The notes below the pieces were generated by a model. The model made no database searches. It saw nothing but the letters and a program-made list of their open reading frames with translations, and was not told the origin of the DNA. The translations under genes and the position numbers were made by a program. From assembly GCA_003864495.1 (NCBI GenBank), contig ML133382.1, positions 538,727-602,726 on the forward strand: a stretch of 64,000 nt of DNA, given 5' to 3'. Below, piece after piece: positions 1 through 13,500 of the stretch. This DNA comes from Nemopilema nomurai (lineage: Eukaryota > Cnidaria > Scyphozoa > Rhizostomeae > Rhizostomatidae). Position 1 is the first letter of the stretch. Each line of letters opens with the position of its first letter.

Positions 1-483
1 TAATAAAGAGGGGCTCGGCTCAGAGAATAAGCGGGGAGATGTCCGCAGCAAGTCGTGGATATTCGAGTTTTATCCCGTGAGTAGATTTATGGTAGAATGC
101 CACGGCTCGTTTTGTGACTGTCGATTCACTACTTTCAGGTGTATTGATGATATTCTTACCTTGGGTTTCTTTTCGTTAGATTGATAGCAATTCTCTTCGC
201 GGATCAATTCTCTTCTCTTCTGCTTTAATGGAGCGAGAACATCTAGATCAATTGATACAGATCTGAATGCGGTGTTCCTTTCCGATATAAGATTTCGAAA
301 AACTTACAAATCCCTCATCCCTTCTGTAGAATTTGCCACGGGTAATGGCATAGTTATGTTCTCTTGACGCTGTACTGAGGGATCTGTCTCGAATCGCAGT
401 CACATAATGTAATCGATGAGCGCATTTTTTATTTATAAGCTTGTGAATACGGATCTGTAGTAGATATATTTTTTTTATCTTAG

Positions 484-3400
484 GAAGGTGCAGAGAAGCA
501 AGCCCAGTTAGAAAGAGCCCTTCGGGAAAAAACAGCTGTCGAAAGAGAGCTTGAAAAGGTGGTTTAACTCAATCTCGTCAATTGTTGATTTTGTACCTCT
601 CCAAATGCCATGATCATAATAATTATTGCCATTATCGTCAGTTGTAGTCGTCATCAAGTAATAATGATAATAATTATCATCATTTGAGGGATGCTGTAGC
701 GGCAGTTGTATGCCCTATTTTTATCAATTTTAAGTTATCCTGATTTGAGGATTTGTCTACTTTCATCTTTTGCGACAAAATTGTTTACTTTTACGAGAAT
801 ATTCATTACGCGTTGCGTTGCCTAGGGAGGCCTAGATTTGGTTGCATTGAAAGCATTACTGTAACACCCTAGATGTACAATGAAGGTCCCTCAGAAGCAT
901 CAAGAGCGGGACAGAGCATCGAAGAGCTGCAGAAGAGGCTTTCGAGGGTAGAGGTATCCAGAGACGATGCATTCCAGCAGGCGGACCTCTTGCAAACGTC
1001 GTTAAGAAGATCAGAGTTGCAGTAAGTCTGCTCTTTACGGTTCCTCATTTCATAACGTAACTTGTGCAGTCATTTGTATGCTGTTTCATAGTTTTGTCTC
1101 TCTTGTACTATTTATGTTCTTGTTTTTTTGTAAACGTAAAACAATTTCAATTTTTCCTTAGGTATGGTCATATCGACCTTTTTATGGAATATTTTTATCT
1201 GATAGCTTGGAATTCATGTAGTGATTTTGGTAATTCGGTCCCTTTCATGCCATCTCTCGGTCACCACGACCAACGTTCAGCGTCTGACACTCTATTATTA
1301 ATATTAATATTGCCTTTATTCATTATTATCATTAAAAGCAATTCGAAAATGCAATTTCAAAAATTCTTGAAATCATGTACGATTCTCAATTTTTTTAGGT
1401 TATTTTTTCTGATCTTACAAACTGAAAGTCTTTGGGCTTCTAGCAGCTGATTATATAACAGTACATGCACTGCACACATAAAGTTATGCACTAATATGCC
1501 AAAAACACGTTGTCTTTGAATAACATAGGTCATCTTACAGTTCGTTCTCGCTTGTCTCTCCTTTTCCCTGCTCTTCCTTGTTCACATTAAAAGGGTGATG
1601 AATTTAACTCATACCTTACCTAGTCAGTCAATCTCATCTCCGACTCCATGTGTAATTTCACCTGCCAATTTTACCTGCTCTTATGCTGTATAAAATCCTC
1701 ACACATATCTCTCTGTCATCTTTTCTTTGGCTCATTGTTAAAACCTTTTAGATAGACCCTCTTTAAAACTCTTTGCTCATGAATATTTACCTATTTGTTC
1801 GACAAAGGCGGTTTAGTAGCACCAGTCCTCTTCTTCGCCAGTTACGTTTGCTAAATATTTTTAATCACGTGCCACAATGACAACATCTTTCCTCGTATTT
1901 GTTCTTGGGCAACTTGAGCGGCACGTCCTCCTACTTTCTAGAGCTGAAAATGAAAAGAATTTCCTTCAGTCTCAAATCGCTGAATCGAAGAAGCGCATCA
2001 AAACTTTGGAAGAAGAAGTCCAGATGACTTGTAATTCAAAGCTGCAGCTTCTAGGCAAGCGGTCTTCTTGTCTAATGTTTTATATGTTCTACGTTAAGAA
2101 AAAGCAACAAGCTCCAGTGTCTTCTTGTTACACCCCAAAGCACTCTTCATTTCGTTTTGCTATTTTTGCCTATGAACCTATGCAGGCGTTCTTGGTTGCG
2201 ATGGAAAAGAGTACTATTATAAAAGCAAATGTTGTTTACATATCTGATCCTGCGTGCTCCGTTAATGGCTTTACCTAAAAATTTGTTAGATATTCCTTGA
2301 GGTCCCTTCGAGCAGTGCATTCAATTTTGAAATTGCACACTAGCAAATTTTTAGAGAATAACATTTATTTGTTAGTTATTGCTATTAAGGTTAACTACTA
2401 AATGGTTTCTGAAAACCACAAAGCATATTTTACATGCTACCCGTACCAAATAAGGAGATTCTTACTAAACTTCAAGATTAAACTTCAAACTTGATCAATG
2501 AGAAGCCATTTTGAGATCAGTTGCAGAAGGAACCCGCACCTTGGTAATGTTCGTATGACTTGTTTTTAGAATCTGGTCCTTCCATTATTCTGGGAATATA
2601 CTTTTCTTTTTTCAGATGAAATTGACCAGTTGAAAAGGGAAGCTATATCTTCCAAGAAACACACAGAAGATTCAGAAATCAAACGTTCTGCTGAAGTAAT
2701 GCTTGTCTTTTGCTTGTATTTAGGTTGTGGGTCTCTTACCTTCTAAGGTGAAATTATTTGAAATTTTCATACTTCTCTACCACATAGTTCCCATAGTTGC
2801 ATGGTTGCCAGTCTTTTCAACAGGTGTAGTATTTCGCTTCTAAAGTTGCTTTCTCTCCCAAAAGTTTGGCAAATTCATTCAATGTTTGAAAATTTCATTC
2901 AATGTTTGGTAATTTCATTCAATGTTTGGAAATTTCATCCTCTGTTTGGAAATTTCTTTCAATGTTTGAAAACTTCATTCAATGTTTGGAAATTTCATTC
3001 AACGTTTGAAAATTTCTTGAGATCCAGCTGCCATCTGCCAATGAAGTTTTTCTCTTGCGTATTCGAAACACAGGGGTACGATGATCCGGCCAAGGCAAGA
3101 CAAAGTCTCTTAACTATTCATGACAGCTAACTCGAGAAATGTGTCTGTTTTGCATTTAGTGTTAAGTTTTTTTTACAGGTTTCATCTTTGAGGCAGAAGC
3201 TGGAAATCCAAGCAAAGGATTTCGAGTCAAGAATCAAAGCAACGGAAAGTATTCATCGCCAAACGATTGACGAGCTAAGGGAAATGTTGACAGCACAGCA
3301 AAGAGTTGGCAATAAGTGAGCATTACGTCTTTGAATTCTGCTTACCTTAGAGGTGCTTTCACTCTATGTCTCGTACTTTTGAAGTATCTTGTTCTTTTCA

Positions 3401-5827
3401 CCTATTCACTGCAGATGTCACCAACTTTGCTAGCGATCGACTTGATTATGACATGTTTAGTCAGCAACTATAAACTACCAGATAAAAACCCCTTCAATTA
3501 TAGCATTTTTCCCCATTCACTATTTCTACCAAAGGCCGCAGCTTTTGTTGATATCTCTCATGAACCAAGTTATCCAGCCGCTGATTCAATTTTTTGTTAT
3601 ATGTCATCATTGCCGTTTACTCTCAATTTTCAAGATGGCGGGATGAATCGAAATCGATGTCACAAAAGTTTGAATCGAACGTCATCGAGCTAAGGTAATT
3701 AATTGCTTTTGTTATTTCTATTATATTTTGTTCTATAATAGTCTTTGACTTTTTATCTTGGATTTTATTTGCAGCGATCTTGCCTGCAAAGGGTAGGAAA
3801 TTTCCAACTTGATTCTTAGGTAGAAAGACAGAAATCACATAATTCAACTCAAACAATGTTGCTTTTACAAATTATTATGATGGGTTTCTCCCTCGCTCTA
3901 ACACGCATTTCTTGCGTTGTACATTCTTCTATGCTCACAGGTTTTAGCAAAAATTACAGACATTTTCATTGCTGCCAACTGCCAAATAATGTTTTTGAAA
4001 ATATCTAGGCAAGAGTTGTCAAGATTGCAACGCAAAAACGACGAAGTTTCAAAGAAGCTAACAGTTGAGCAGCAAAAGTCTGAAAATGTGAGTACATCTT
4101 TTCACGCGTCCCTTTTGCTGATTTTTGTTTAGAATTGAAGAACTCGTACAGCTTGAAACGTGCTTTATCAAACCAGCTGTAGGATGGAGTGAAAGTGAGT
4201 TCAGATGAAAGGGGGAGCATAATATGAAGAGCATTTTTGTGCAATCCTCTCTCGTGGTCTTTTTGTCTACCTGTGCACTAAATGAAGGAGTTTGAATGAG
4301 CGTGAAACTAGATCTCGTCGCTCTAGCCTGTCATTCCAGCATGTCACTATTGCATGTCACTATTGCATGTCACTATAGCTTGTTACTCTAGCCTGTCATT
4401 CCAGCGTGTCATTACAGCTTGTCACTGTGGCCTATATACATATGGCCTGCCATTATAACCTGCCATGATACACTGTCAATTTTCAACCTCGTCATTGCTG
4501 CAGGTTTCTTTGTCGCCTGAAATCGGTCTCCAGCTTTCCACTAGTTAATTTCGTTCTATTCAGTGAAGTTATTCAATTTATTTAAACAATTATTTGAGAT
4601 AATCCCTATAAGCGTAACGAGAATTTTCGGGAAAATACCATCCAGTTAAAGCTGCCAAACTGCTTAGAAAGGTCATTCAGCACTTTTCCCATTTTTTAAC
4701 CGCCAGTAATTTTGGTCGCTTTTCTCTAAGATGGAGAGAGATCTCATGGCCACCCGTGCATCGGTTGATAAGCTTCAGAGAATGGCAGCTGATGCCGAAG
4801 CAAGAGCAGATGCTGCGAGTACCCAGGTATTTTACTCTACATTGTTGTGCTCAAAGGCTATTAAACACCCCCAACTAAAATATAGAAGAGCATCGTCCTG
4901 AATCTAAGAGCTCTTCCAGTCCGGTTCAACCAAATTCTGAGAGAAATCTTCTCTAATGGTATAAACTTTTGGAATAGTGCTCCAACTGGTTCAGCTTAAA
5001 AGTATGGCATTTATTGAAGGACTTCATTGATTTTTCTTCAGAATTTTATGGAATATGTTTTCGTCTGTATCTATCGTATGCTTTTCTAGATGTGTTTTTG
5101 ATGTAGTCGTCGATTATCGTAGCCCAGCCGAATAAAGTTACTTATAAATGAGAGAATGCTGCAGTATTTTCATGTAATCATTTAGGTCCATACTCTCTTG
5201 AACCGTGAGCGTCAGTTGCTGCAAGAAAGAAAGGAACTCAATCGAAAAATCGACGAACTTGAACTGGAGATATCAAGACCATCGAGGTGTGCTACATTTT
5301 AAAGAAACATTTGATTTCTGCTCGCACTTGACAATATCAAGAATAGAGCTCGAACTTTGATGTAACATTTGTATTTATCTGAATTGTTTTTAAGACGCAA
5401 AATCAAATTCTTTTCAAACAAAAAGTGTTTCTCTTTTCCCCCCCAAATCCTTTAAAAAAAATTTATCTGGTGCTGACTCAGAATACTTAATAATATGTTG
5501 CCTGCATTTGTCTTGTTTCATTCTAAGAGCAAAGATATTTTATTTTCTAAAAATTTTCAATCCTGAGTTATGATCTGTATTTTTCCAGTACGGTGCACAA
5601 TAATACTAGTTATCTTTTTGGAGAAGCTGATTTCTTTGAAAAATGACTATATTTTTCAGTTTGTTTGTTTCTTCTCTCGTGATCGACCCGGGCAGTTGCA
5701 CCAAATCCATTGAGCTGATGTTCTGTTTTCTCATTTTAGGCAGAGGCCTGTAAGTCACTGGAACTACCTATCAAGTGAAACGCCAGAAAAGTTCGATCAC
5801 CGACACACACCAAATGGATATAAATGA
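484..5827 (+). CDS. SCLT1: SCLT1-like coiled-coil protein, 3' part of gene (10 exons seen)
   Basis: Exons: 484-558, 873-1021, 1942-2054, 2616-2695, 3179-3315, 3635-3694, 4009-4087, 4731-4826, 5186-5286, 5740-5827 (stop TGA 5825). Every junction keeps phase and yields one continuous, highly charged coiled coil with heptad-like leucines. The block ending in LTAQQRVGNKWRDESK (exons 5-6) is what I recall from the C-terminal half of SCLT1 (sodium channel and clathrin linker 1), a centriole distal-appendage protein needed for ciliogenesis. The short tail after the coil ends in TPNGYK. The 5' end lies outside the window; 2-76 is a possible further exon (open, donor GTGAGT at 77, compatible phase), but its sequence is not clearly coiled coil. 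The intron after exon 3 uses a GC donor. Another centrosomal coiled-coil protein is the main alternative. Gene structure is firm; the name is moderate. Confidence 0.6.
2055..2615 (+). other. GC-AG intron
   Basis: Exon 1942-2054 ends CTAG followed by GCAAGC; the next exon starts after TTTTTTCAG at 2616. Joining here gives a GAT codon and keeps the coiled-coil frame (…KLQLL-DEIDQLKRE…). No GT donor nearby keeps phase. GC-AG is the commonest non-canonical class of U2 introns. Confidence 0.75.
2881..3020. repeat. 20-bp minisatellite, 7 copies
   Basis: Seven tandem copies of exactly 20 bp (consensus AATGTTTGGAAATTTCATTC) occupy 2881-3020 with no indels and a few substitutions. It lies inside the intron 2696-3178 of the SCLT1-like gene. 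The repeat happens to be open in one frame but is intronic. Confidence 0.9.
4320..4475. repeat. Degenerate short tandem repeat
   Basis: Repeated variants of GCATGTCACTATT / GCCTGTCATTCCA, period about 13-15 bp, roughly ten imperfect copies, in the intron 4088-4730 of the SCLT1-like gene. Three central copies are nearly identical; outer ones have decayed. Confidence 0.75.
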
Positions 5828-6650
5828 TTTCTTATATATTCGGCGCGTTTTCTCGGAAGGAACTTCTAAAGTAATCACCAACTGACTTTTTACTGTCAAT
5901 ATGTTTAATCATCCTAAAAGTTTCTTATTGTCCATCTAGAGTTAAGGCTTTTGTCCTTTTTAGTATTTATATGGAGTCTATCACTTCTTCTCAAAGTTGT
6001 TTATATTTTTTGAAAACAGAGAATGTTCTTAATTCGCGAGTTTCTGCTGTCTTTTTCTGCAATGAACGGAAAGCAAAAAGATGAGTTCACAGTTTATCTT
6101 TGCGGATAATGGCGATATGTTTTCGCTGAAAGCGACAAAATATATTTGCATAATTTTTAGCATCTAAGAAAAAGAAGGTTTATTTACGTGGACTGTGACC
6201 CCTGAGTAATTTCCAATATTGACGAATGTCCTGTGCTTGCACGTCGCTTCATGTCTAACCTATTCAACTAGCTAAATTTGAAGTCTTTCTTATTATAAAC
6301 TCGTAGATGCCTTGAAATTATTAAGGTGTACTTAAAAGCGTTGGTAACGTGAAAATAGAAAATTATTACCATCCCAGGTAAAATTTGGCAAGGCGATAAT
6401 CTGTGAAACTTTACACTTCCTTGAGTACAGATTTTTTCAGTTTTAATAATCATTGGTTTGTAGCTTGCTGATAATGGTTTTAATTGTTCTGCCTGATAAC
6501 ATGATTGACATCGTAGCCTAAAACAAGGCTTGAGTGTCGACCTGTGCCCTATTTTGGAAAAACAGTCGGAGTTGTGTGACTTGTGCAAGTTATATGCAGA
6601 GCAAGAATTTCTTTTACTTACCAACTCAATTCCTGTTTTATTTTTAACAG

Positions 6651-6815
6651 AGGGGCGATGAAAGCTCATATAGACAGTTGAAGTTGCTGCCAACGAAAAA
6701 AGGTTTCAAAAAGCTTCTCGCTCCTAATGTCTGCATCAATGGCGTAGATAAAAGGGTTTTTGAGTTGCCGACTTCAAAGGCAGGTGCTGTCGGTAATTTC
6801 ACCAAGACCAAATAA
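6651..6815 (+). CDS. Possible isolated terminal exon, unidentified
   Basis: After an acceptor-like pyrimidine tract ending TTTTTAACAG at 6650, a frame runs 54 codons to TAA at 6813. The peptide is basic and protein-like (contains LLPTKKGFKKLL and a C-terminal NFTKTK) but I recognise no family. No convincing upstream exon with a matching phase was found. The minus strand is also open across this stretch, so it may be chance. Confidence 0.2.
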   Translation, partial: RGDESSYRQLKLLPTKKGFKKLLAPNVCINGVDKRVFELPTSKAGAVGNFTKTK

Positions 6816-7036
6816 GGCCTTGTCATAATGTTCTAGGCACAAAGTTGAAAAACTGAGGGAATAGAGAGGCTCGATGATCCCACAATTATGAGTCCCTAGC
6901 CACACTTCTGATCTGCAATATGGCAAGCAAGGGATTTGAAAAGGGAAGAAGTGCTAGTCAGTAAAATCCGTAGGCCCTGAGAACAATTAATTGATTAAGC
7001 ACTCTTTAGTACTAGCTTTCATACTTTAATTTTCAT

Positions 7037-7219
7037 TCATTCAAGAACTCTCTTGATCTTATCAGCAATCTTTTTCTCGTCTTGAAGTTTCTGCCTTGTT
7101 AGAAGCCTATCTTTCTTCATTTTAAGAAAAGGTAAACTTTTATTCAACACTGTTCTATTTTTGCCCAGGCAAGATAAGCTCTGATTGTTCCAAGTCACAA
7201 ACAGCCCAACTGATATCAA
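7037..7219 (-). CDS. Possible small minus-strand exon, unidentified
   Basis: Reading leftward, the frame encodes a short hydrophobic stretch followed by a lysine-rich helical C-terminus ending KKIADKIKRVLE and a stop. It would be divergent from NAA15, whose start is about 280 bp away. I could not place a start codon or upstream exon with confidence and do not recognise the product. It may be a small head-to-head gene or a chance frame. Confidence 0.2.
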   Translation of the reverse strand: MISVGLFVTWNNQSLSCLGKNRTVLNKSLPFLKMKKDRLLTRQKLQDEKKIADKIKRVLE

Positions 7220-7501
7220 AACTGTTGCCGTTTTTTAATTAAATGTGAAGTTTCAAATGATAAAATAGGCCCTCTCTGGCCGCCTTGTGCACCATTTCTG
7301 CATGATTAGACGCTACGCCTCGCTTCACACACCGAATCCGCGTGCCGAGGAGGTCCCAGGCTCCTAATAGCCTGCGCCTTCTTCCAACCAAGTCTTGGTA
7401 ACTGTAGTGCCAATGGCAGCATGATAGCTGTCCGGACAATTTGATGGCCTCTCGTTTGTACTGAAATAATACTTACTCAGTATAGCAAAAAGCATTTGGA
7501 G

Positions 7502-10500
7502 ATGCGGAACGATCTGCCACCAAAAGAGAATACTCTTTTCAAGAGAGTGTTGGTAAGTTTTCACGGTTTTTTCTAAAGGATTTGGTAAGCCAATTACTTA
7601 GGCCCACCGTTCTCTGACACTGGTCGGTCCATGGAGAATCCTACATTATGTTCTCTGGATTTAATATGTACATTAGAAAACCGTTTACTTGATAGTCTCT
7701 GCAAAGTTGATTTCTCTGCTCTCAGTTTTCAGTAATTTTTCCAATGAATGATCAGTCAGATACTACACTTTTGCTTTATTCCATCGGAATTCCAATTTTG
7801 ATATCTCCCTATTTGTGTATGCTATTGCTACAGTCAAAAAGCGTTTAATAGATGCTATAGATGCACCTGCATATTCCTAAATATATTCTATGAAATTTTT
7901 TCTGCAAAGCTGAAAATTTTAAGGATTTTAAGAACATTTTAAACTTAATCCTGCAAGTTATTGTTACTGGAAACTATTTCTTTGGTTGTCTTTCCTGACT
8001 CTGGCAGACATTTGCTATAAATGGAAATTTACAGAAAAGTTGATTATGATTAACTTGTCACACATTGTGTAAAGATATCTTGAAGAACCAGCATGTCTCA
8101 GTGGAACTCTCCACAATCAACTCCTTTTTATTATTTGTGAGTGAATGCCAGCTCTTTTGTAGCATTTATTCACATATTCATGCATGAAAATTGGTTCCTT
8201 TTTAAACTCTTACTATTAGTGTTGCCTTGCTATCTATAAATCTACCAATTTTAAAGCCAACTTCAGAAAGTTTACAGTTACTGTCGACAGGAATGAAATA
8301 CCTCTGTAGGTATACTGAAGACGTATATAATATCTTTTATATGGATGAATTACTTTAATATAAACCCCCTTTCTGGATGAAAGACATTTATTGTGAGAAT
8401 CTGAGAAGACCACAACTTAGAAGAAGAAAATAGAATTTGTTTGATGAATAGACATTTCTAAAGTTACCTTCTAAATGTAAAAAAGGTTAAAGAAAAAAAA
8501 GAATCAAAACAGTCTCATGAAAAACCTTGTTTCTCTTGAGATAAAAATTGACATTAAACTGAGATTAATCAAAATCATAAGTTTGAGGTATCTATGTTGA
8601 GGTATACAACTTTTAATTATGCTTTGTTTTTCATTTAAATTTCACTAGTGAAATCTAGCAGAATGTTTATTTTTGCTTTCCATCTAATTTGCAGTAAAAG
8701 GACTTGGTTTTGTAACTTTAGATCAATTTTTTACCTGTAGCGCTGTTATGAACAGAAGCAATACAAGAATGGGCTCAAGTTTTGTAAACAAATCTTGAGT
8801 AATCCAAAATATGAAGAGCATGGTGGTATGCAAATTTCCTTACAATTTTTCTAGATTATTATTGTATATTGAACAAACTATATTTAACATCTTACACTAT
8901 ATACACATTTCATGGTTATATGACAGAATCTTTCCGCTTTTAATGTTTATTATCCTTATTGGTTGCCAAAAGGTTTACAGTTGTTTGGTTGAGTCAAGAA
9001 AACAAAACTTTGTTCATACAACTAAGCTAGTACTCAAAGATAATTCAGAGCTTATTTTGTACCTATGTTAGTACTATTTTTACTAATTTTTGCATTATTT
9101 ACTGCATCTTTTTCATTGTACTATCAGTACATTTCTGTTTATGCGTATATAAATATATATATATATAAACATTAAGTGTTGATTTTGCTACTAATAAAGA
9201 TGCTATTCATACTTTTTGCAGAGACTTTGGCCATGAAAGGATTGACTTTAAATTGTCTTGGAAGAAAGGAAGAGGCCTATAACTATGTTAGAAGAGGATT
9301 GAAAAATGACCTAAAAAGTCATGTCTGTATCCTTTAAAGATCATCAGTCAGTGCTATCAACCATTTAAAACTAGAGTTTTAATATGCAACAATTTGAAAT
9401 AACTTTATATATATAGATAATCATAGGGCAAATGCTGACAGGAGGAAAAATTCTTTCCATAAGGGTGCTATCCAATTGTATCAAACCACTCTTGGTCAGA
9501 ATCGAACTCCAGCTTGCTGCTTCAAAAACCAACGCTCATTCCACTGGGCCATACGACCCAATGAAATGAGCGATGAACCTCCGAAGCCAACACCGTAGCC
9601 AAGGCAGTTTTTGTGTCTTCTGTTTTGGCTTGAAACCTTTATCAGAGCCATTTGTACCATAGATATATAATCATAAGGCAAATGCTGACAGAAGGAACAT
9701 TCTTTCCACAAGGTTGCTACCCAATTATATCGAACCACTCTTGGTAGGAATCAAACTCCAGCTTGCTGCTCAAAATGTGTATTGAAACATATATATATAT
9801 AGGAATACTATATATATATATATAGTTTTTTTCTTATAGTCAGTTCTGATTTGTCTATTGCTGAGTAAAGGGTTAATTGATGTGTGCGTTGTTAAGGATA
9901 TCATTTAATTGTAGTAAAGCTTTCTTTACTTAAAGGTTTCCCATGTATTGTTAACTTTTGAAATCATAACCTATAGCTTTCCTTAACAAAAGATAGGTTG
10001 GCATGTGTATGGGTTGCTTCAAAGGTCAGACAGAAAGTATGATGAAGCAATCAAGTGTTATAGGAATGCACTTAGATGGGAGAAGGTAACAAATAAGTTA
10101 AATACAAAGTCTACCCTTTGTTTTCTTTGAAGCTTTATGTATAGAGCAACCACTTTCATGTATAGTGGATAACTTCTCACCTAATATTATATGTGGTGTG
10201 ATCAAGCATACTCATGGTCCCAATTTACTTGATTTTATCAAATGATGTAAACCTCTAATTTTTATTGTGTCTTATATATATATATAATATCATTGTTTTC
10301 CTCACAGGACAATATTCAAATTCTGAGGGACTTATCTCTGCTTCAAATTCAAATGCGTGATTTAGATGGATTCAGAGTAAGGCATTTTCTGATTGCTTTT
10401 CTTTGCAGGGTATTTATTGTCTTATACCTTTCGTTTTGTTAAAAGGTCAACTTTATAGGGGCAGTTCTTAATTTGAAATTTAATTACCATGAAGGGTTTG

Positions 10501-13500
10501 TATTGCTGATTTTATTGCTAATGCCAGTTTTTCACCACAAATGTAGAAATGATGTTTAACTTTGTAAATCTGAAAATCTTGGCATTCTCTTGAATCTTTT
10601 TCTATCATATATTTCGATCAAATGCTAACCATATCTGACAAACTCTTAGAATGAATATATCCATTGTTTTGATGTGCAGTGCATACTTTCCTACCAGTAC
10701 CATTTCAAGTACCAGTACTTAGGTTTTTCATAGATTCAAAAAGTTAACTGAATTGAATCTACCAACTTTTTGAAGTATGTACACCAAAATTAATCTAGTT
10801 TGCTTTCTGGCATCAACTGATATGGCTTTTGATGGCTTAATTTGAACTTGCCTAAAAATACTCTTTTATAAAAAAAGTAGTCCTTTGTACTTATCAAAGT
10901 TAGAGTAAGATGGGCCAACACAATTTGCCTATCAAGCAAACTTAAGCCTTCACTGAAGCCTTATTGGTCACTAATTTATTGAATTTTCGTTCTTACATTA
11001 TGGGCTTTTGAAGGCCTTTTGGTGGTCATGGCTACATGTTGCTATTAAGTATTTACCTCTGTGATTTTGTTGCAGGATACAAGGTATCAGTTGTTGAAAT
11101 TAAGGCCAGTACAAAGGCAGTCTTGGATAGGCTATTCAATCTCATATTTCCTACTTGGTGGATATGACATGGCATATTCTATCATGGAAGAATTTCGGAA
11201 AACGCAGTATCCAGAAAATCAGGTATGAATAATGTGAGATGTTCATATAACACCCTCTCTATCAAATGATGCGGTGAGAACAGTTTAGGAAAGGTCATTT
11301 ATTAGATTTGATTTTTGAGCAAATGGCTGGCTAGGAATGGCTTTCTCAAGGCATTGCAAGCTTCCTTACTTTTTAACATTAAGATACATATGCAAAACTT
11401 GCAGCTAGACTTGTTTGAATTATTCCATTATTATATGTCTTTACGTATGAAATGATCAACTGAAATCACTCTTTTATCAAATCATTGAAAGCAAGTTATC
11501 AGTACTTCAAATGCTTTGCATTTAGAACTGAATCTTGAATGATGTTTCTATCATTCCCAATTTTTCTCAGGCAAAGACAAGCCATGATTTTGAGCACAGT
11601 GAAAGTCTTTTATATCAAAATATGATTTTAAGAGAAAGCGGGAAAACTAGAGAGGCTTTGCAGCATTTAACTGATTATTCCAAATTCATAACTGATAAAT
11701 TACAAGTGAAGGAGCTGCAAGGTAAGTTGCTTCATTTAACTTGTCTTAATTATTGTTTGCTTGAATTAACAAACTGATTGACCTTATGAATTTAATGCAT
11801 ATGTATAAAATAATTTTTTTCAGGAGATTTTGCTTTGTATTTTTATATACCTTCTCTTTAATTTGCTGAATAAAGAGCAGTGTGTCTCTTCACAGCCTTA
11901 ATCTAATGACAACGAGCAGATCTCTTTTTCTGCTTAAAAATCCTTTGTCGATGTATCTCTGTATGAAACTCTGGTTATCTTTACTGCAATAAACCAATAA
12001 CTTGTATGTAAAGTTTTCTTACGTTTGAAACTCTGAACTGTCAATTTGTTTCAGCTTCCTTGCACATTGAGCTTGGTGAAATGAAGGAAGCAGAAGAAAT
12101 TTACAGAGGCCTGTTGAAGAGAAATCCAGAAAATTGGTTTTACTACAAGAAGATTGGAGAGTGTCTTCGATTAGGTTTGTTACCCTATGTTGCAAGAAGA
12201 TTCCCTTTAAATTTGAATCTCCCAAATATTGTCAATCATTAATATTCATTATATATGAATTAATTACTATTAATATTTGTCAATATTCAGTCACCTAAAA
12301 CCTGACCTGCAGTTATTTTCTAGTGATGGTTGTTGTTAATTCACGTAAAGTCAGCTCTTTATTTTTCGTTTTAGAATCAGAAGCAGAAAGAATGAAGCTC
12401 TTTAGTGAATACAGCAAGATATACCCATATACCGAGGCACCAAAGAGGATACCACTAAACTTTGCTACTGGTTTGTAGACATGCTTTTTATTAATCATTA
12501 TTAAGGATCTATAGTTTTCAATAGGTTAATAAATAGTTTCTTCTTCCGGAAACTCACGCATACCTGGTTAATATTAGAAGTGTATTGTCTTGTGAGGCAA
12601 ACTGGCATCCAAATAATCCTGTGCTGTTGTTTGCAGGCTTGCATAAGTTGACATCTTCATCCTCATTTCACAGGAGGCTCGTTAAAGTCTTTGGCAGACG
12701 GCTATTTGCGAAAAGCCCTCAGGAAGGGCGTCCCGTCATTATTCGTTAACATGCGTACACTTTACGGCGACAAGTCGAAGGTAAGCCCTTTTCTTAACTG
12801 TGAAGACCAGCCAATTCACTAGTGCTTAAAGTTTATTTTTATATTCATCTAGTTGAATACCCTCTTTACCCTTTTGATCCTTGGGAACATTTTCGAAGGG
12901 TTGTCTAGTAGATATAATTATACCACGAAGAAAATCAATTAGAGGCCTAATTGTAAGAATTAAAAAGTGTGTGGTGGGATTGAAAGTGAATGTGCCTAAC
13001 CTCTCAGGCCTATATTTCGCCACACCGCGCATATATTCACTGCATTTCTGCTTCCAGGTCGAAATTCTTGAAAGCCTTTTGACAAGCTACGAGAAGAACT
13101 TGACCTTGCACAATTCATTTGACGATAACGGTAAGATCCGTTGAAGCTATTTTTCTAAAAAAAATAAACTATGATATTCTTTCAAAATTAGCATAATACG
13201 TCTATGTTTGATTGGTGTTTGTAAACAAAGCACTCACCCACAATCAAAATTTCCAATAGAGCAACATCGATCCGCCAATTGTATAAATGCTGGAATAGTC
13301 TGCTAGAGCTTTGCTGAGAGCTAGATCTTGTAACTACTTGAACTCATTGCCTACTGTTCTGCAGTTTATTAATATATATCATAGTACATATATTAGTCTT
13401 TTTCTTTTAGGTGAAGTGAAGGAAGACCCATCGGTTTTACTCTGGACCTACTTTTTTATTGCGCAACACCATGATCAGCTTCGGAGAACCACCCTTGCAT

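Larger units (their letters stand above)
5828..7501. other. Intergenic region between SCLT1-like gene and NAA15
   Basis: It contains the 3' UTR of the upstream gene and the promoter side of NAA15. About 7258-7440 is noticeably richer in G+C and CpG than its surroundings, as expected near a housekeeping start. Two weak coding candidates lie here (6651-6815 plus, 7037-7219 minus) and are listed separately. Confidence 0.6.

Noticed and set aside
1064..1450. 128-codon frame in the second SCLT1-like intron shown here.
   Set aside because: Low-complexity F/L-rich translation of AT-rich intron; no splice-phase support.
2881..3020. CRISPR-like array of regular repeats.
   Set aside because: No spacers between units, eukaryotic intron context; it is a plain minisatellite.
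2801..3130. 109-codon frame with repeated FENFIQCL-like units.
   Set aside because: Translation of the 20-bp minisatellite in an intron; the apparent protein repeat is a by-product.
9495..9560. A tRNA gene on the minus strand.
   Set aside because: A and B boxes are present, but no acceptor or anticodon stem pairs properly, and a related truncated copy lies alongside, so it is a SINE head.
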